Part shown: positions 33,786-46,700 of the stretch, piece by piece
Position numbering within the stretch: position 1 is the first letter of the stretch
Layout of the letters: every line of letters starts with the position of its first letter
Source: Sisyra terminalis
Taxonomy: Eukaryota > Arthropoda > Insecta > Neuroptera > Sisyridae
Length of the DNA stretch: 64,000 nt
NCBI GenBank assembly: GCA_958496175.1
Contig: OY292278.1
Coordinates: 28,892,001-28,956,000, forward strand
Direction: 5' to 3'
Translations under genes and position numbers: made by a program
The notes under the pieces: model-generated
What the model was told of the DNA's origin: nothing
What the model saw: only the letters and a program-made list of their open reading frames with translations
Database searches by the model: none

Positions 33786-35984
33786 AAGAAAAGGAAACTT
33801 TTCTATTTTTTGGCTTACCGTAAAATCAATATATAAAAAATCCTTATATGGAATTTATTAGAGATATACAAATAGTAAATTTATATTTTTTCTTGAAAAG
33901 TATCAAAGTAAAAATATTTAAAACTAAATGACTTTTCATTAAGCAATAATTAATTAATTTGAAAATACATCATTTTCTGTTAAAGCTTTCAATTGTGTAA
34001 GCCATTAAATTTTAGACATATCTACTGAATCCTGAATTTTTCATAAATCATTTTTATTTTTTTCCAAAATATTCCTAAAATTAAAGCTTTAACTCTTCTG
34101 GATTTCCATATTTGGATAGTAGCTATATGTATACTGAAAAAATCGTTAAGATTATGATGTTCGAAAAATGTAATTTTGCCTTCTTTTCCCCTTACGATTC
34201 TTATGGCACAGGAAGCAAAGTATAAACTACCTTGTCTATACCACCTTCTCGTAATTTCTGTTAGAGTGAGTAAAATTTTCGCCAACCATATCTAATTGAT
34301 TAAACCATTTAACTCAAATTTCTTGATTTATTGCCATAAATTACCATATACCTATATATTATATTTACCATCAGTTACGTAACTCAATTATTCTTCACGT
34401 AAACGTTTATAGTGCACACAGATTGATCAATGGTTATAATAAAGTAGAAATTGCAATGGTAAAATTATCACAATAAAACGACATAAGACCAATAATTCAA
34501 AACGGCGAATTATAAATCGTATTGTCTCACAAAACTATATATTATACAACTAAACACAATCTGACAAATAAATTGGAGCACGATTATTATACTATAACAA
34601 ATATTTTTCCTGGTAAAACATTGAAGATTTATATAAATTTTTGACAAACTAATGATGAATGATGACGTTTATAGTGACCCCTTTTTGAACATTTTAAGCT
34701 TTAGATTCACGGAAATATAAAGGAAGTAATTGAATTTAAATGGGAGGGAATTTAAACTAATAATAACTCAATTAATTATAACAAGGGTTGTTCAGTTTTC
34801 AGATTAGAATCTTATAATTTTGATTATATCCAACTAAGTAATAAAAAGAGTTAAATTATTACGATCGCATATGTCTTTTACATAAATATAATAATTGAGT
34901 CGTTTTCTTTGAAATTATTTAAGTTCTTTTGTGCTTAGGATTTAGTTCAAATAACAATGCATGTTATATACCAGGAGCATTTAATTTAGAAACATTCTCT
35001 AAAAATTCTTCAAATTTTGAAATATATTAAGTAGTTTTAAAAGTAAATATATAGTACCTACATATAATATCTAGATAGAGAACAAAATGAATTTTCATCA
35101 TTTTCGAAGAAGACAGTTCAGTTATGAAGGCAAAATAAACTAAATAGTTAAGATGTCAACCTTTTTTCTTTAAATAATAATAAAATACATAAAAATATTT
35201 AAAATATATTGTTCTATACATAAACCGTTAACACACACTCAAACATTTGGTTAAAATTTAAACTAATTGTTAATTGGTCGCTGGGAAACGGAAAAATAAT
35301 TTATAAAATTTAAAAACATTCAAGTTACTTTTGTTTTTAAAAATACCTAAATTATCTCGCGTTGTTGACATGGTTCATATTTTACATGTAAGAAAAGTAT
35401 CCAATTGGACACATTCCAAATTGCATTTTGTGTACTTTAATCCATATTTAAGTAATGATCAGTTAACGTAACAGCCCTAATCAAATTAAGTTATACTTAT
35501 ATTTTACGTCTCATGTTGTGCCTAAAGAAGTATAACTTCATTAAAAATCAACAAATTGCCTATTAATTACTAACTCTAAAAATGAATAATTATTTTTTGT
35601 TATGGCTTTGAAGATAAAATGTATATCTCTAAACATAAAAAAGTGCTCAGAGTATCACGTTCGAATGTTAAATTTATTTTAAAAGTATTTGTAAGAAAAT
35701 TAATAATTACATTTTGTATAATCAGCGCTGGATTTATAATAGGGGCAGTCGGGGCTGGTGCGAATGGCGGGAAATTTTCAAGAACGGCAAAATTTGGAGT
35801 GTGAAAAAAATCATTTTTGTATCAATCAAAATTGCTCAATATAATAAATTAATTGTTTTTTGCTTAATGGATAGTTTCTCATTTTTTTAAATTATTGGAT
35901 AATATAATACATATACAATAAATTTTCGGCAATAAATTATTTATTACGACCCTGTGTGCAATTGTTATATTTTAAAATAGATTA

Positions 35985-36890
35985 AGGATGTTATGGAGGT
36001 ATGTTAAAATGCTACCAGATAACTAAAAATTTAGTAGATTGTTCCTTATTTAATGCTTAAGCACCCGTGAAAATTTTAAAGTAATTCACTAAGTCGTTAA
36101 AAAGTTATTGCAATTTAAAAATAAGTACTATGATTTTACACGTAATCTTATGATGATTCGGTAATCGAACAGACTAAATTTATTTTTATTAGCAAAAAAC
36201 AAATGCTGCCGGACATCCCAAACTTTCAAAATATGTAGTTTAAACTTTAGGGAACTAATTTTGCATAAGTTTATTTGAATTTACTACACGGTTTTTAAGA
36301 AACAAATTAAAAACAGACTGAAAATGTGGTTTTTACTTGATACATTAATAAGTGTATAAGAAAGTGCGGTAACACCCTCGTCAGTTGATACATACCGTCA
36401 TGTGTACAATACAAGCTGTGTTAGTACATTTGGTTAGATAAAAATGAAACGCATAATTTTATCTTTGCCACCCTCATGAGTTCACAGTATTAACCGGAAA
36501 AGGATGAAATATGTCAAATAATTGATTTTCTACATCTAAATGTTGTGCATATTGCGCATGCTAACTTACATCATGTACGAGAGACATAATAAAGTTGCTA
36601 ACACTGCCAACCTGTAAATTTGACAGCGTTATCACGTTTTCGTTGTTGTATATAATGTTGAATTATTAATTTAATTTTAATTTTTTAGCTATAATTGCCT
36701 TAAAAACATATTACTTTAACATTTGAATTATGGTTTAATCATATTAAAAAATTCTACATTCATAATAACTAATGAGCTTCAAATCAATAATATTTTGATT
36801 TGTTAAATTGAAATCAAGGAATATTCAGTCCCAAAAGTTAGTTAAAAATTGTCTATATTTTTATCAATTTCTAATATTTTTTTGTAAAAG
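35985..36890 (+). mobile_element. Dispersed repeat R1, copy 2
   Basis: Begins GGATGTTATGGAGGTATGTT and aligns with copy 1 up to about 36590, then with the inverse of copy 3 further right. It lacks the M1 insert of copy 1. Confidence 0.75.
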
Positions 36891-37623
36891 TGTACGAAAA
36901 TTATTAATTACATTATATTCAATTGATATATTTAAAAGTTGATTTAACTAGGGTTCAAATCTTGGCAAAATTTAAACATTTTTCAATTAACTGAGTTTTA
37001 TTAATTCTAGAATGGCTTAAGACCTTATTTCTTTTATATAACTTTTATAACTCTATAACTTTTTTGGAGGTACTGATTCTCACTAGTTTCATGTGCACAT
37101 TCACCGAATTCTTTTTAATAAAATATAAATTTTTAAAATTCAAAATATAGGTTTGCACTACATGTATGTACATAAAATAAACAAAACTATTACCATTATA
37201 CCCGCTAAACCTGCGAGACTAACTCATTGAACCCCTAAGTTTTGATTGAATCCAGGTTAAGAACAAACAACTGCCTTAGTCGCGACTCTTATCAATATTA
37301 ACAATTAGGCGTTGTTGGAATTTTTAAATTGAAAAACAAAGACTATAGAGTAAAAAGTTTTTAAGCGCAAAAGTACGGAGTAAATTTTTATTGAAATTTC
37401 AATGAATAATAAAAAGCTAATTCAATGAGATTTTTTTATAAGTTATTAATATTCATAGAATTAATAAGGCGGTAAGTTTGGAATCACCTGGTAGCAATCT
37501 TTCGTGCTTTGTTTCGATTTATCAAACAATTAGAGCAAACTGAAAATTGTTTTATCTGAGATTAAATTTGGTTTATGATCGTTATTTCGTTGGTGTCTTA
37601 ACTTTGAGTCGTTATAATTATGT

Positions 37624-37878
37624 ATGTATGTAGGTCAGTTGCACCCCATGCTCTTTTCTTGGGGTCGTGAAATCCCACCCGAAACGGTCGTTAAATTATT
37701 AAATGGTAATATAGTCGTTTTTCGACAAAATTGCATTCAAACTTTCCTAAACCACATTTACGAATCCAATAATAAAAGTAAGGAAAATAGCGATACATTC
37801 GTGACGTCATTAATGACAATCGATACACATAACGTATTTTACGTTCATCGTAAAAGGGTAGAAAATCCACGACGTTGA
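37624..37878 (+). other. Unassigned ORF upstream of the TTLL array
   Basis: 84 codons in a less AT-rich patch, preceded by a possible acceptor (gtatgtatgtag) and ending TGA. It reads GQLHPMLFSWGREIPPETVV, KLLNGNIVVFRQNC and so on. Codon composition looks coding-like, but I recognise no family and no partner exon. It may be a lone 3' exon, a gene relic or chance. Confidence 0.25.
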
Positions 37879-38137
37879 GTAAAGTATTCGTTGTGGGACG
37901 ACGAATGCAAATTGAAGTGAAAAACTCGCTTTGGAGTTAGGCCGTACCAGGTTGCTATAAATACATGGCATACTCCCTAGGAAAAAATCCGGGACACGAA
38001 TGCAATATCTGGGTTAAATTCACTTAATTTTGTACACAATCATTCAGACTGGTCCGAGCCGAAGAAAGCCTCCGGCTTGGAAGTGCTGCCGTGCATTGCT
38101 CATCCAACCCTTATTCGGCTCGGTAACATTTCCACCC

Positions 38138-38145
38138 TATAAAAA
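38138..38145 (+). promoter_or_regulatory. TATA-like box upstream of TTLL gene A
   Basis: TATAAAAA about 90 bases before the gene A ATG. A second TATAAATA lies near 37956. A GC-rich stem (CCGAGCCGAA at 38054-38063, TTCGGCTCGG at 38114-38123) sits just upstream. Position is plausible, function is inferred. Confidence 0.35.
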
Positions 38146-38232
38146 ACATTTGAAAACATGACAGACATGTCATGAAAATATAGTTTTTCCGTTTGATATT
38201 TTGGACATTTTTGCGTAGTTTCGGGATTTTAA

Positions 38233-41200
38233 ATGGGACGTGGAACTGACTCGAGAAAAGCAACCAGAGGAAGCAATGACTCGATCAAAGACACTTCCGA
38301 GACCTCCACAGAATTACCACCTCAAATTAAAAAGTTAACGGGACCGACCAAATCGGAAAATTCAATCAAGAGCGAATCAAACCATAATTTGAATAGTTGT
38401 TATCATGTGAATAATCCGCGACGGTATCTTACCAACGAGAGGATTCAAACGATTAAAAAACGCGTGGATGAAGCCATTAAAAATCATAAAATCTTTGTTA
38501 TTTTCGGAGGATATAAAACTATAAGACGGGCGCTAAATGAACGAGGATGGTGTGAAAAATCGCCGACAAAAACGCTGAAGAGTGAACCATACGATTCGAG
38601 TTCGGCTGATATTGAGGATTTGTTCACAAGTCTTCCGAATCCCCAAGACGGAGAATCCACCGAGGCCCATCTAAAAAAATGTGAACGTATCATTATCTTC
38701 CGGTTGCTTCAACACCAAACTGTTGATTTCTACTGGAACATCAAACGTGATTCAGCCACGTGGATTCAAAGTCTTCCGAAATCGACAATCCTCAATCGAT
38801 ACACTCGTTCGTGTTTCACATCAAAAGAAGGCCTTTGCGTCATGCTGCAACAAATGCACTGGCACACGGAAGAAGGAGTCGCATTTACCCAGTTCCCACG
38901 ATGCTACAACTCAATTTATCCCGATCAAATGGCCGAGTTTATTGACGATTACCGTTTAACCGCTTGCATGAGTCTCCTGAAAACGTTCCTCGAAATTAGC
39001 GACCTGCGGGGAGACATTGCCGTGTGTTCTTGTGCCGGATCACTTTCGCTATCAGCTGTGAAATTTTCAATCGAACGCTGTCAGGATTACGTGCAAACCG
39101 TTCGACACGAAGACATCGATAAGGGAACTCGCAAGATTTGGGATTTCGAGTGGGAAAGTTTTCTCAGCAACTACTATATGTTCATAATTAAGAAGCGACG
39201 GTTTCTCGAACAAAAAGATCTCCCAATGGTAAATTTAAAATCCGACGCCCGCAATATTCTCAACGAAATGATGACCTGCTGGCCCATGTATGAGTTGGAT
39301 GGAATGCTAAATATGTGGATCATTAAACCGGGAAACAAATGTCGTGGCCGAGGAATTCATCTAATGAACAATTTTCAAGATATTCTAAACTTGCTTACTA
39401 AAACTCCGGAGAAAAAATCACGATATGTTATTCAAAAATATTTAGGTATTATCCACGTCTTCTTAAGAAATCCAAAATTTCAAAATTGTGATTTTTAGAA
39501 AAACCTCTGCTAGTTCACAACACAAAGTTTGATATTCGCCAATGGTTTATCGTTTCATCTTCAGAACCTTTAGTTTTATGGATGTACCGGTAAGATTAAG
39601 TACTAGAAACATTGATATGTATATATTGCCTCAAATAGAAATAAGAAAAATCTAGTGTCGTGTACGAAGCGCCGTCTACGCAGGCACATTTTTTATAGTA
39701 ACTAAAATAACAGCTGGCGATTGTGTACGGATGAGCGTCAGCCTACACAAATAAGCGCTTAAAACACATGCTTACATTTTACTTATTACAATCACCCACA
39801 TAACAGAAAAGATACATCTATCGTCGCTGCGCCTGGCAAGTTCCATACTGAGGTATTCATTAATTAAATGAGACATTTCGGGGGTTGGGGGGTTAAGTAA
39901 AATCTCATATAATCTCACGTGGGGGAGAGGATGGTCTCGGCAAATATCACGTAATTTTTGAAAATTGTTCTTTTATTTAAATCTAATGTAATCGAAGCAC
40001 AGATTAACTCATTTACATTCCAAGTATGCGTTTTAAAAATCTCACATGATATTGGAGGAGGGGGTCGAGCATAACCTCATGAAATATTACCAAAGGGGTA
40101 GGCCAGGTCGAGAAATAGCTAAAATTGTCTCACTTAATTAATGGATGTCTCCTATGTGATTTTCGTAAAGGTTTGAACCAAAAGAAAATTAAACCAATAT
40201 TTTAATGCAATTCCTAAAACTTTTAATCTTTACATGTTGTATTAAAAAAAATTACATACTTACACATATTACTACACAATATTACTTAATTTTAAATAAT
40301 GAATTATAAAAATGAAAAAAATCACTTTTGGAACTTGCCAGGCGTAGCGACGATATATATAAGTTTCTCTTCCAACGCAGGCGCTGTTGCATTTTGTTTA
40401 GTTCAGTCCACATTTGTGCCTACGGAGACGGCGCTGATAGTTGCTTTTAGTGCGGCTTGGCTTGTACTGTATTTTACAGCACGCTATCCATTTATACACA
40501 TCAATGACTGGAAACTATTTATTTATAACTGTTATGCTATGATCTAATTAGAATACCGCTTCTCAAACTTTCAATACTTGCTATCTAATTATAAATTGTA
40601 AAATTTACCCCCTTCTTGAGATATATTAACAAAAAAATATATATTTTTTTGATAATTCGATTGTAACTAATTTATTGATGTCACTGCTAATTTTCTGCAA
40701 TTGTTGCTTTGAAAACAAAATTTAATATATATTGCAAATCTATGCTAGAAAAAGAACTAAGAGTGCTAATTTTTATTATTAAAATATCTTTTCAGAAGAT
40801 TTATTCAGATTTGCGTGTACCCTCTATTTAGAGTTGTCACGTTCATTCCACAGTTTAAGAATCACTGATCTAGAATTTACTAAAAAGGAAATGTTATCAA
40901 TCAAGAAAGGTTGCGTGTTTTTCTGATTTCATTCATAATTAAATGTTCCTATTGTTATTAATATTAAATAGCGGTATACATTTTGATGCAATTTAATCAA
41001 CTTCATACATAGAAATTAAAATTGAACTTCAACTAATATAAAGTACAAATGGTTTTGAAATATTGTTTACAGACACGTATTTCGATTACCACGTAATCAT
41101 CATCAATAGTCTAGTAGTTAAAGATTAGCTCTTCCCACTACTGCTTCGTGAAGTTCATTTTACATTTTTCATTCATTACATTTACATTCATTTTTCATTT

Positions 41201-43594
41201 TACGAATCCTAAAAAACACTTCGTGTGTTACTTCACATATTAATATTCAAAAATTTATTGTGTGAAAAGTTGATTTTCACAAACGTGGCACATGAAAATT
41301 ATTTTTCAAGTTTAATTATTGGTGTACTGTTTTTTACTTTTCCGCTTATAACACTTGTATGGTAATATCATCAACTAGTGTTGGGTGGTAAACCAATCGA
41401 AATTTCGCAATATTGGATAAGTAAGTGTTGATTGCATTATAAGACGGAAAAATTATATAAAAATTACAATGCAACATCGTAATCTAGGACTAAACTTTCA
41501 TTAACTTATGAAATATTTGAAATATTTTGATGAAAAATGTATTTATTTATGGCACGATTTTTGTTGTTTTGGAAAATTATATGAAAATACAATTTAAGGA
41601 AAAAAAATAATTTCATAAATGCCTTTTTCCTTAATTTTTTGGGTTAGGGGGAGGGCTAGATTCTGTTAAATTTTCTTTAATTTTTCATTCTATTTTATTT
41701 TTAAATAACAGTTTTCTAAATTGCCCTGAATTTTTGTTATTATATGTCGCTAAAAAGCCAATTTTCATAACACTTGACTATATCAATGATTGAATAATTA
41801 ATTTGTGGTAACTAATTAATTAATACTAAACTATTTTGTCACAAACGAAACGTTTTCTTTCACAAACCTATTTAAAAAAATTTCCATCGATTGGCAAAAA
41901 AAGAATTTTGGAAAATTCAAACTTTAAATTTTTTTGGCTAATCGGTATAGGGTACTCTTAATTGGTAAAAATAGGTAAAAATATGTTCAAACAGTATTTC
42001 GGAGAAAAAACTTCCATCCTCCACCTTGTGCGTTATAAACGATGTTTCTCCTTTTTGTCAGAACTCGAGTAATTGTGATTACCTTTCTTATTTGATTTTG
42101 ATTATCTCTACTCTACGTCTTATACAATTGGCCATTATTTTTGACATTTTCGTAAAATATTAAGATTGTTCCCTTTTCTGAATTGTAAGAATTAGGATAC
42201 ATTGATCTTTGATCTTGATAACTTTTTTCTGATGATAATTCTATTCTTTTTTTTAAACTATGTTCTACCTAAAGATATTTGTTTTAGAGATTCTTACTTA
42301 AGATTTAGTTCTCAAACGTTCGATCTAAGCAACTTTCACGAATCGGTTCATCTAACAAATAACGCCGTCCAGAAAAAATATAAAAATGGAGAACGAAATT
42401 CCACGTTACCGGACGAAAATATGTGGGATTGTCATACTTTCAAAACATATTTAAAGCAAATAGGACACGCTTCTGAATGGGAAGATACGATTTATCCAGG
42501 AATGCGCCAAGCGATAATTGGGGCTATGCTAGCTAGCCAAGATCATATGGATCGAAGATCTAATAGCTTTGAATTGTATGGCGCTGATTTTATGTTGGGT
42601 CCGGATTTTTCTCCGTGGCTTCTGGAAATTAACTCAAGTCCCGATATGGCTCCTACCACCAGTGTAACTGCTAGGCTCTGTCCACAGTGTTTGGAAGATG
42701 TTATAAAAGGTTTGTTGGGAACTGGATGAAAATTGAAGGTAAAGGAAGTAATTTATTTTTATTTTAGTAATTATTGATCGACGGGATAGTCCAACGGCGG
42801 ATACTGGACTTTTTGATTGTATATATAGACAAGCTTGTCCGAGACCTGCCGCTTATTTGGGCTTAAATCTGGCGATTCGAGGAAAGCGATTAGGTCCCCG
42901 GAAGATCAATGCGACTCCAAGTGTCTCAGATATTGCGTCAGCGGGAGATCATGCTCCTCTTCCTATCCCAAAAACTCCTGAAGTCTATCCTGCACTGGTG
43001 GCTAAATCTACTCCGAAATCCAAGTATAGCGGTCCGGTAATCGCTGATCTAATCGAGGAACTCCAATCTGAAAATGATCTTAGATGCACTCAACCGGTAA
43101 ACGTTACCTCTCCAACTATTTCAAAACGGGAACACTGCAATCGAATGCCGGTACAATATCGTAAAGCATCGTCTCGGTTAAAGCGAACACTTCGTAATTC
43201 ATATCCTTTCTTATCCCCTAGATCCCATCCAAACGATTCAAAAATTTCTAGTCAAGTTTCCTCATCGTTAGCGTTAAGTGACAATCGAAAGCCGAAATTA
43301 AGCCGCGATAAGAATGTACGTGTTGAAAAATTAACGAATCCTGATGAATATACGATAGATGGATGGCGTCGGGAGCAAACGCACAGCGATTTGTATCGAT
43401 TCCGACGTAAGCTAAATCCAAAATATTTGCAAAGTTTATATGGAAAAAATATGAGTGTTAAATCGAAGTTGTCGTCGGATATAATCCAAAATTTCCTCGC
43501 GGTCGGTCTACGGTTGAATCGACTTGAAACCGAAAAGGAGCTTCGTAATAAAATTAAAAGCGCGCCAAAAACGTTCTGCCCTAAACTGTTGTAA
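38233..43594 (+). CDS. TTLL3: TTLL3-like tubulin glycylase, gene A
   Basis: ATP-grasp ligase of the tubulin tyrosine ligase-like family; TTLL3/8 members ligate glycine to glutamates in tubulin tails of cilia and axonemes. Exons: 38233-39445, 39499-39589, 42288-42709, 42768-43594; joined length 850 residues. The N-terminal block (IKNHKIFVIFGGYKTIRRAL, then NERGW) is typical of TTLL3. Then [26 protein letters not shown] (ATP lysine), RGRGI loop, YVIQKYLG, FDIRQW, HLTNNAVQKKYKN, LYGADF and [12 protein letters not shown] (metal-binding E and N). The C-terminal 270 residues are basic and Ser-rich, with no domain recognised. The exon 3 donor is a weak GTTTGT. Start: ATG 38233, in frame with the whole exon, about 90 bases after a TATA-like box. 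Polyadenylation signal at 43606. TTLL3 versus TTLL8 cannot be separated by eye. Confidence 0.88.
39661..40440. mobile_element. Composite element: foldback outer repeat with nested MITE M2
   Basis: The outer ends GCGCCGTCTACGCAGGCACA and inverted TGTGCCTACGGAGACGGCGC pair. Inside, inverted CTGCGCCTGGCAAGTTCCA (39829) and TGGAACTTGCCAGGCGTAGC (40328) bracket a MITE at 39848-40156. The same combination occurs at 52047-52535. Confidence 0.65.
39848..40156 (-). mobile_element. MITE family M2 (ATTAATTACGTGAGA ends), copy 1
   Basis: Bounded by ATTCATTAATTAAATGAGAC and GTCTCACTTAATTAATGGAT, with C-run phrases shared with 52152-52459 and 52612-52889 in opposite orientation. Confidence 0.7.
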
Positions 43595-43605
43595 TTTAAC
43601 TAACA

Positions 43606-43611
43606 AATAAA
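43606..43611 (+). terminator. Gene A polyadenylation signal
   Basis: AATAAA 12 bases after the gene A stop and about 180 bases before the gene B ATG. Confidence 0.6.
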
Positions 43612-43791
43612 ACTCGAATTTAAAGCCCAAACTGCCCACTTTTTTTCAAATTTTCCGCGAAATTTAGTTTTTTGTTTTTGACCTATTGACATTAAAAATG
43701 GTACAAAATAACTAAAGTTTTATTTGACAATATGGAATTCCAACGATAAAACACAAAATTCGGCAACAAAAATCAAAATTCTAAGTGAAAA

Positions 43792-46700
43792 ATGCCTTTG
43801 AAAAACGAAATCACTAGTTCTATGCTTATAAACTCTACTCTGAATCAACCCATTTCGAATTACCGATGGTTCATTTCGTCGGAACGCATGATGGAACTGC
43901 GGGAAAAAGCCTTTGAGGCAATTGATAAAAAAACAGTTTTTGCTATTATGGGTAAATATCGGACCATTAGAAATTCATTGCTGCGACGAGGATGGATTGA
44001 GAAAATTATAGCTAGTGACAATTCGAAAAAAGCCAGTGACAAGAAACTTACAACAGTTGCGTTATGTAAAGATTTGCCTGATTTCTTGCCGGCTGAAATG
44101 ACCAAAGAAGAATACATGTTCGAATGTGAAAGAATCATTCTATCCCGCTTGCTAGGTGATTGTCCCATCAATTTTCTCTGGAAATGTCGAAACGAAAACG
44201 CCCACAAATCCGCCTATGTTCAAATAGCCAAATCTAGCTTTACCAGCAAACGCGGTCTCAACACTCAAATCCACAAAAACATGGATTGGAACTACGAACC
44301 TAACTTATCCCACGTAAACTTTCCCCGAAGCTACCAGCAAAACGAAAGCAATCAACACGAGGAATTTCTTGAGGATTTTCATTTTACAGCTTGCATGAGT
44401 CTTTTGCGATACTTCCTCCACGTGTATGAAACCCGAGGAGTCGAATTCATTCTATCGCCCGGAGGTACTTTACAGTTTGACGCTATTCCATTTGCAATGA
44501 CTCAGTGCCACAATTTCCTCTTGAAAAAGTACCATGATGACATCGATCTAAAATTAGTCGAACCAAAAGACCGTGAGTGGCGCCATTTTCTAAACATGCA
44601 GCAACAATTCGTTCACAATGGAAAACTTTTTTCGGATAAGGAAAACATTACTCTTACTTTTTGGAAACTTAAAATTAATAATTTGTTGAATGAAATTAAA
44701 CAAATTTGGCCGCAGTATGACTTGGATGGAATGAAGAATATTTGGATCGTAAAGCCTTATAACAGTTCCCGAGGAGTTGGCATTTATTTAGTCAACGACA
44801 TGAATGTAATTAACCGTTTGTTTACTACATTAACGTGGCGATATGTTATTCAAAAATATGTTGGTAAGTTAATTTTTAACATTGTGCCGCTAAAACTTTT
44901 AGTATATATATTACCGTTAAAGTATACACAGTACAGGGAACTCTCGATTTACGACGGAGTTTCGTTCCTAAAAAAAACTGGCGTCAACTGAATCGGCGTA
45001 AAATGACCCTAATTATAATGGGAGGTATGGAGTTAGGTTCCATCTCATAAAAAAATGAGCATATGCAGGTATAACATTATTATATTTGAAGTTTATAAAT
45101 TAATATAATATGTATAATTAAACCAAAAAATCCATTCTTCTAAAATTCTTCGAATCACCTGCTCCTTTTTTTGTAGTGATATAGATTGACGGTGCCTTGT
45201 TGGCAACATGTTCAGATAACTTTTCTGCACTTTTATTAGACATGATATTGCTACTTTACCAATAATTTACGCGAAAAATAAAAAATAAAAAAAATAATGG
45301 AATCAATTGTAACATCGCGTTTAATAAATGTACATATAGTACGTCGAAGTAGCTTGGTAAATACGTTATCACTAGACCATCAACCTGTCTAGTTATTTTG
45401 GTACTTCCCCGGTTTCCGGAGTACATACCCAACTAAACCGGGAAGTTTGTAAGTAGCGTTATTGTGAATCGGCGTTAATGGAACCGGTGTAAACCGAGGG
45501 CTGCCTGTATTAGTTAAATTACCCAAAAAGACAAACTAACAAATAAAATAATAGTAAAAAATAGTGAAAAGAAGTTAAACACCCAAATTACATCATGAGT
45601 TTGTTGTAATGGATAGTTTAATTTCCATTACCATGTTAGTGTATACTTTAACGGAATTAACACTACAATGGTAACATAAACAGTAACTATAGTAAATTTA
45701 TTGAATAGTATTGGTATAAAAAGTGAGTTCGAATACTTCTAGCGATTTCAAAAACCACAGTCAGTGGTTCTTAACCGAAGTTCAATTGAAACCACCAATA
45801 ATATACCAATGTTTTGAATTTAAAAAAATCATACTATATTTTTCCAATTAAGAAGGGTTCGGTGAACAGGTATATGAAACTGGCAGGGGTCAATAATTCC
45901 AATAAGGTTAAGAATCACTACCGTAGCTGTAGAATGTGATTTTTAGTTTTTTAACTTCTTATAACTTACAGACAAATCGGGGTCGAAACATTCGATGTTT
46001 TTAATGATAAATGAAATTTCAAGTGAATTAATCCCCCGGTTCCATGATGTTTTATCCTCCGACAAATTATCCGCAGACCAAATCCCTGGACAAAAATCTT
46101 GACTAAGGTTCTTTCGGTGCCACGATTTGAAGACAAGTAGGATAGATTTCGACGAAGTATAACGGAGAACATAACTTTTTTTGGATATCTTGTTTAGTTT
46201 ATAAAATTTCGATACTTTAAAATTGAAAAATGTTTTTTTTTCAATTTATTAAATGGATTTCTTTTAGATATTGTTTACAATCGTGGCTCTAGAAGTCCAG
46301 AGGCGAAGCCTGCTAAAAGCCCTGTTAGCAACATCAATATCTGACTACGTTACATTTTTTAATTTGTTTTAATTTAATTCACGAAAATCGGACCGTAACT
46401 AAACAAAAAATTAAAATATTTTTGTTTGAGATTGGGGGTTTTCACCTGCTAACCTCCACTAAGGCTTCGCCTCTTTTATTGTGATAATATTTTTTAAAAT
46501 AAAGAAAGATGAAGAGGAGAAGAAAAGAAAATAATTAATAATGAAGAGAACGATTACATTTGGGTGTTTTTATGCCCGAAAAACTCAGGGTACAAAAAAA
46601 TTAATTATTTATAATCCAAGGATAAATTGTCGGGGATATTTTGTGCAGGGATGTGTCATCTGAGGATATAATGTCTGGAGATCAAAATATTTGATACCGA

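Larger units (their letters stand above)
30896..38232. other. Intergenic region between UPF0728 and the TTLL array
   Basis: 7.3 kb with an S1 SINE (-), a large satellite/foldback block (32132-33785), R1 copy 2 (35985-36890) and an unassigned ORF (37624-37878). GGGGGTGCTTTCCCCC at 31696 is a short palindrome, echoed at 849. An 87-codon - strand ORF at 34022-34285 has no recognisable family. Confidence 0.5.
39590..42287. other. Gene A intron 2, 2.7 kb
   Basis: Contains a composite nested element (39661-40440). An M1-like fragment (TATTTCGATTACCACGTAAT) lies near 41085. ORFs here are not genes. Confidence 0.6.

Noticed and set aside
34022..34285. - strand ORF of 87 codons
   Set aside because: Basic and AT-driven composition, no splice partner and no family recognised.
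35619..35804. + strand ORF with GFIIGAVGAGANGG
   Set aside because: Looks a little like a glycine-rich membrane segment, but the rest is AT-driven and there is no supporting exon structure.
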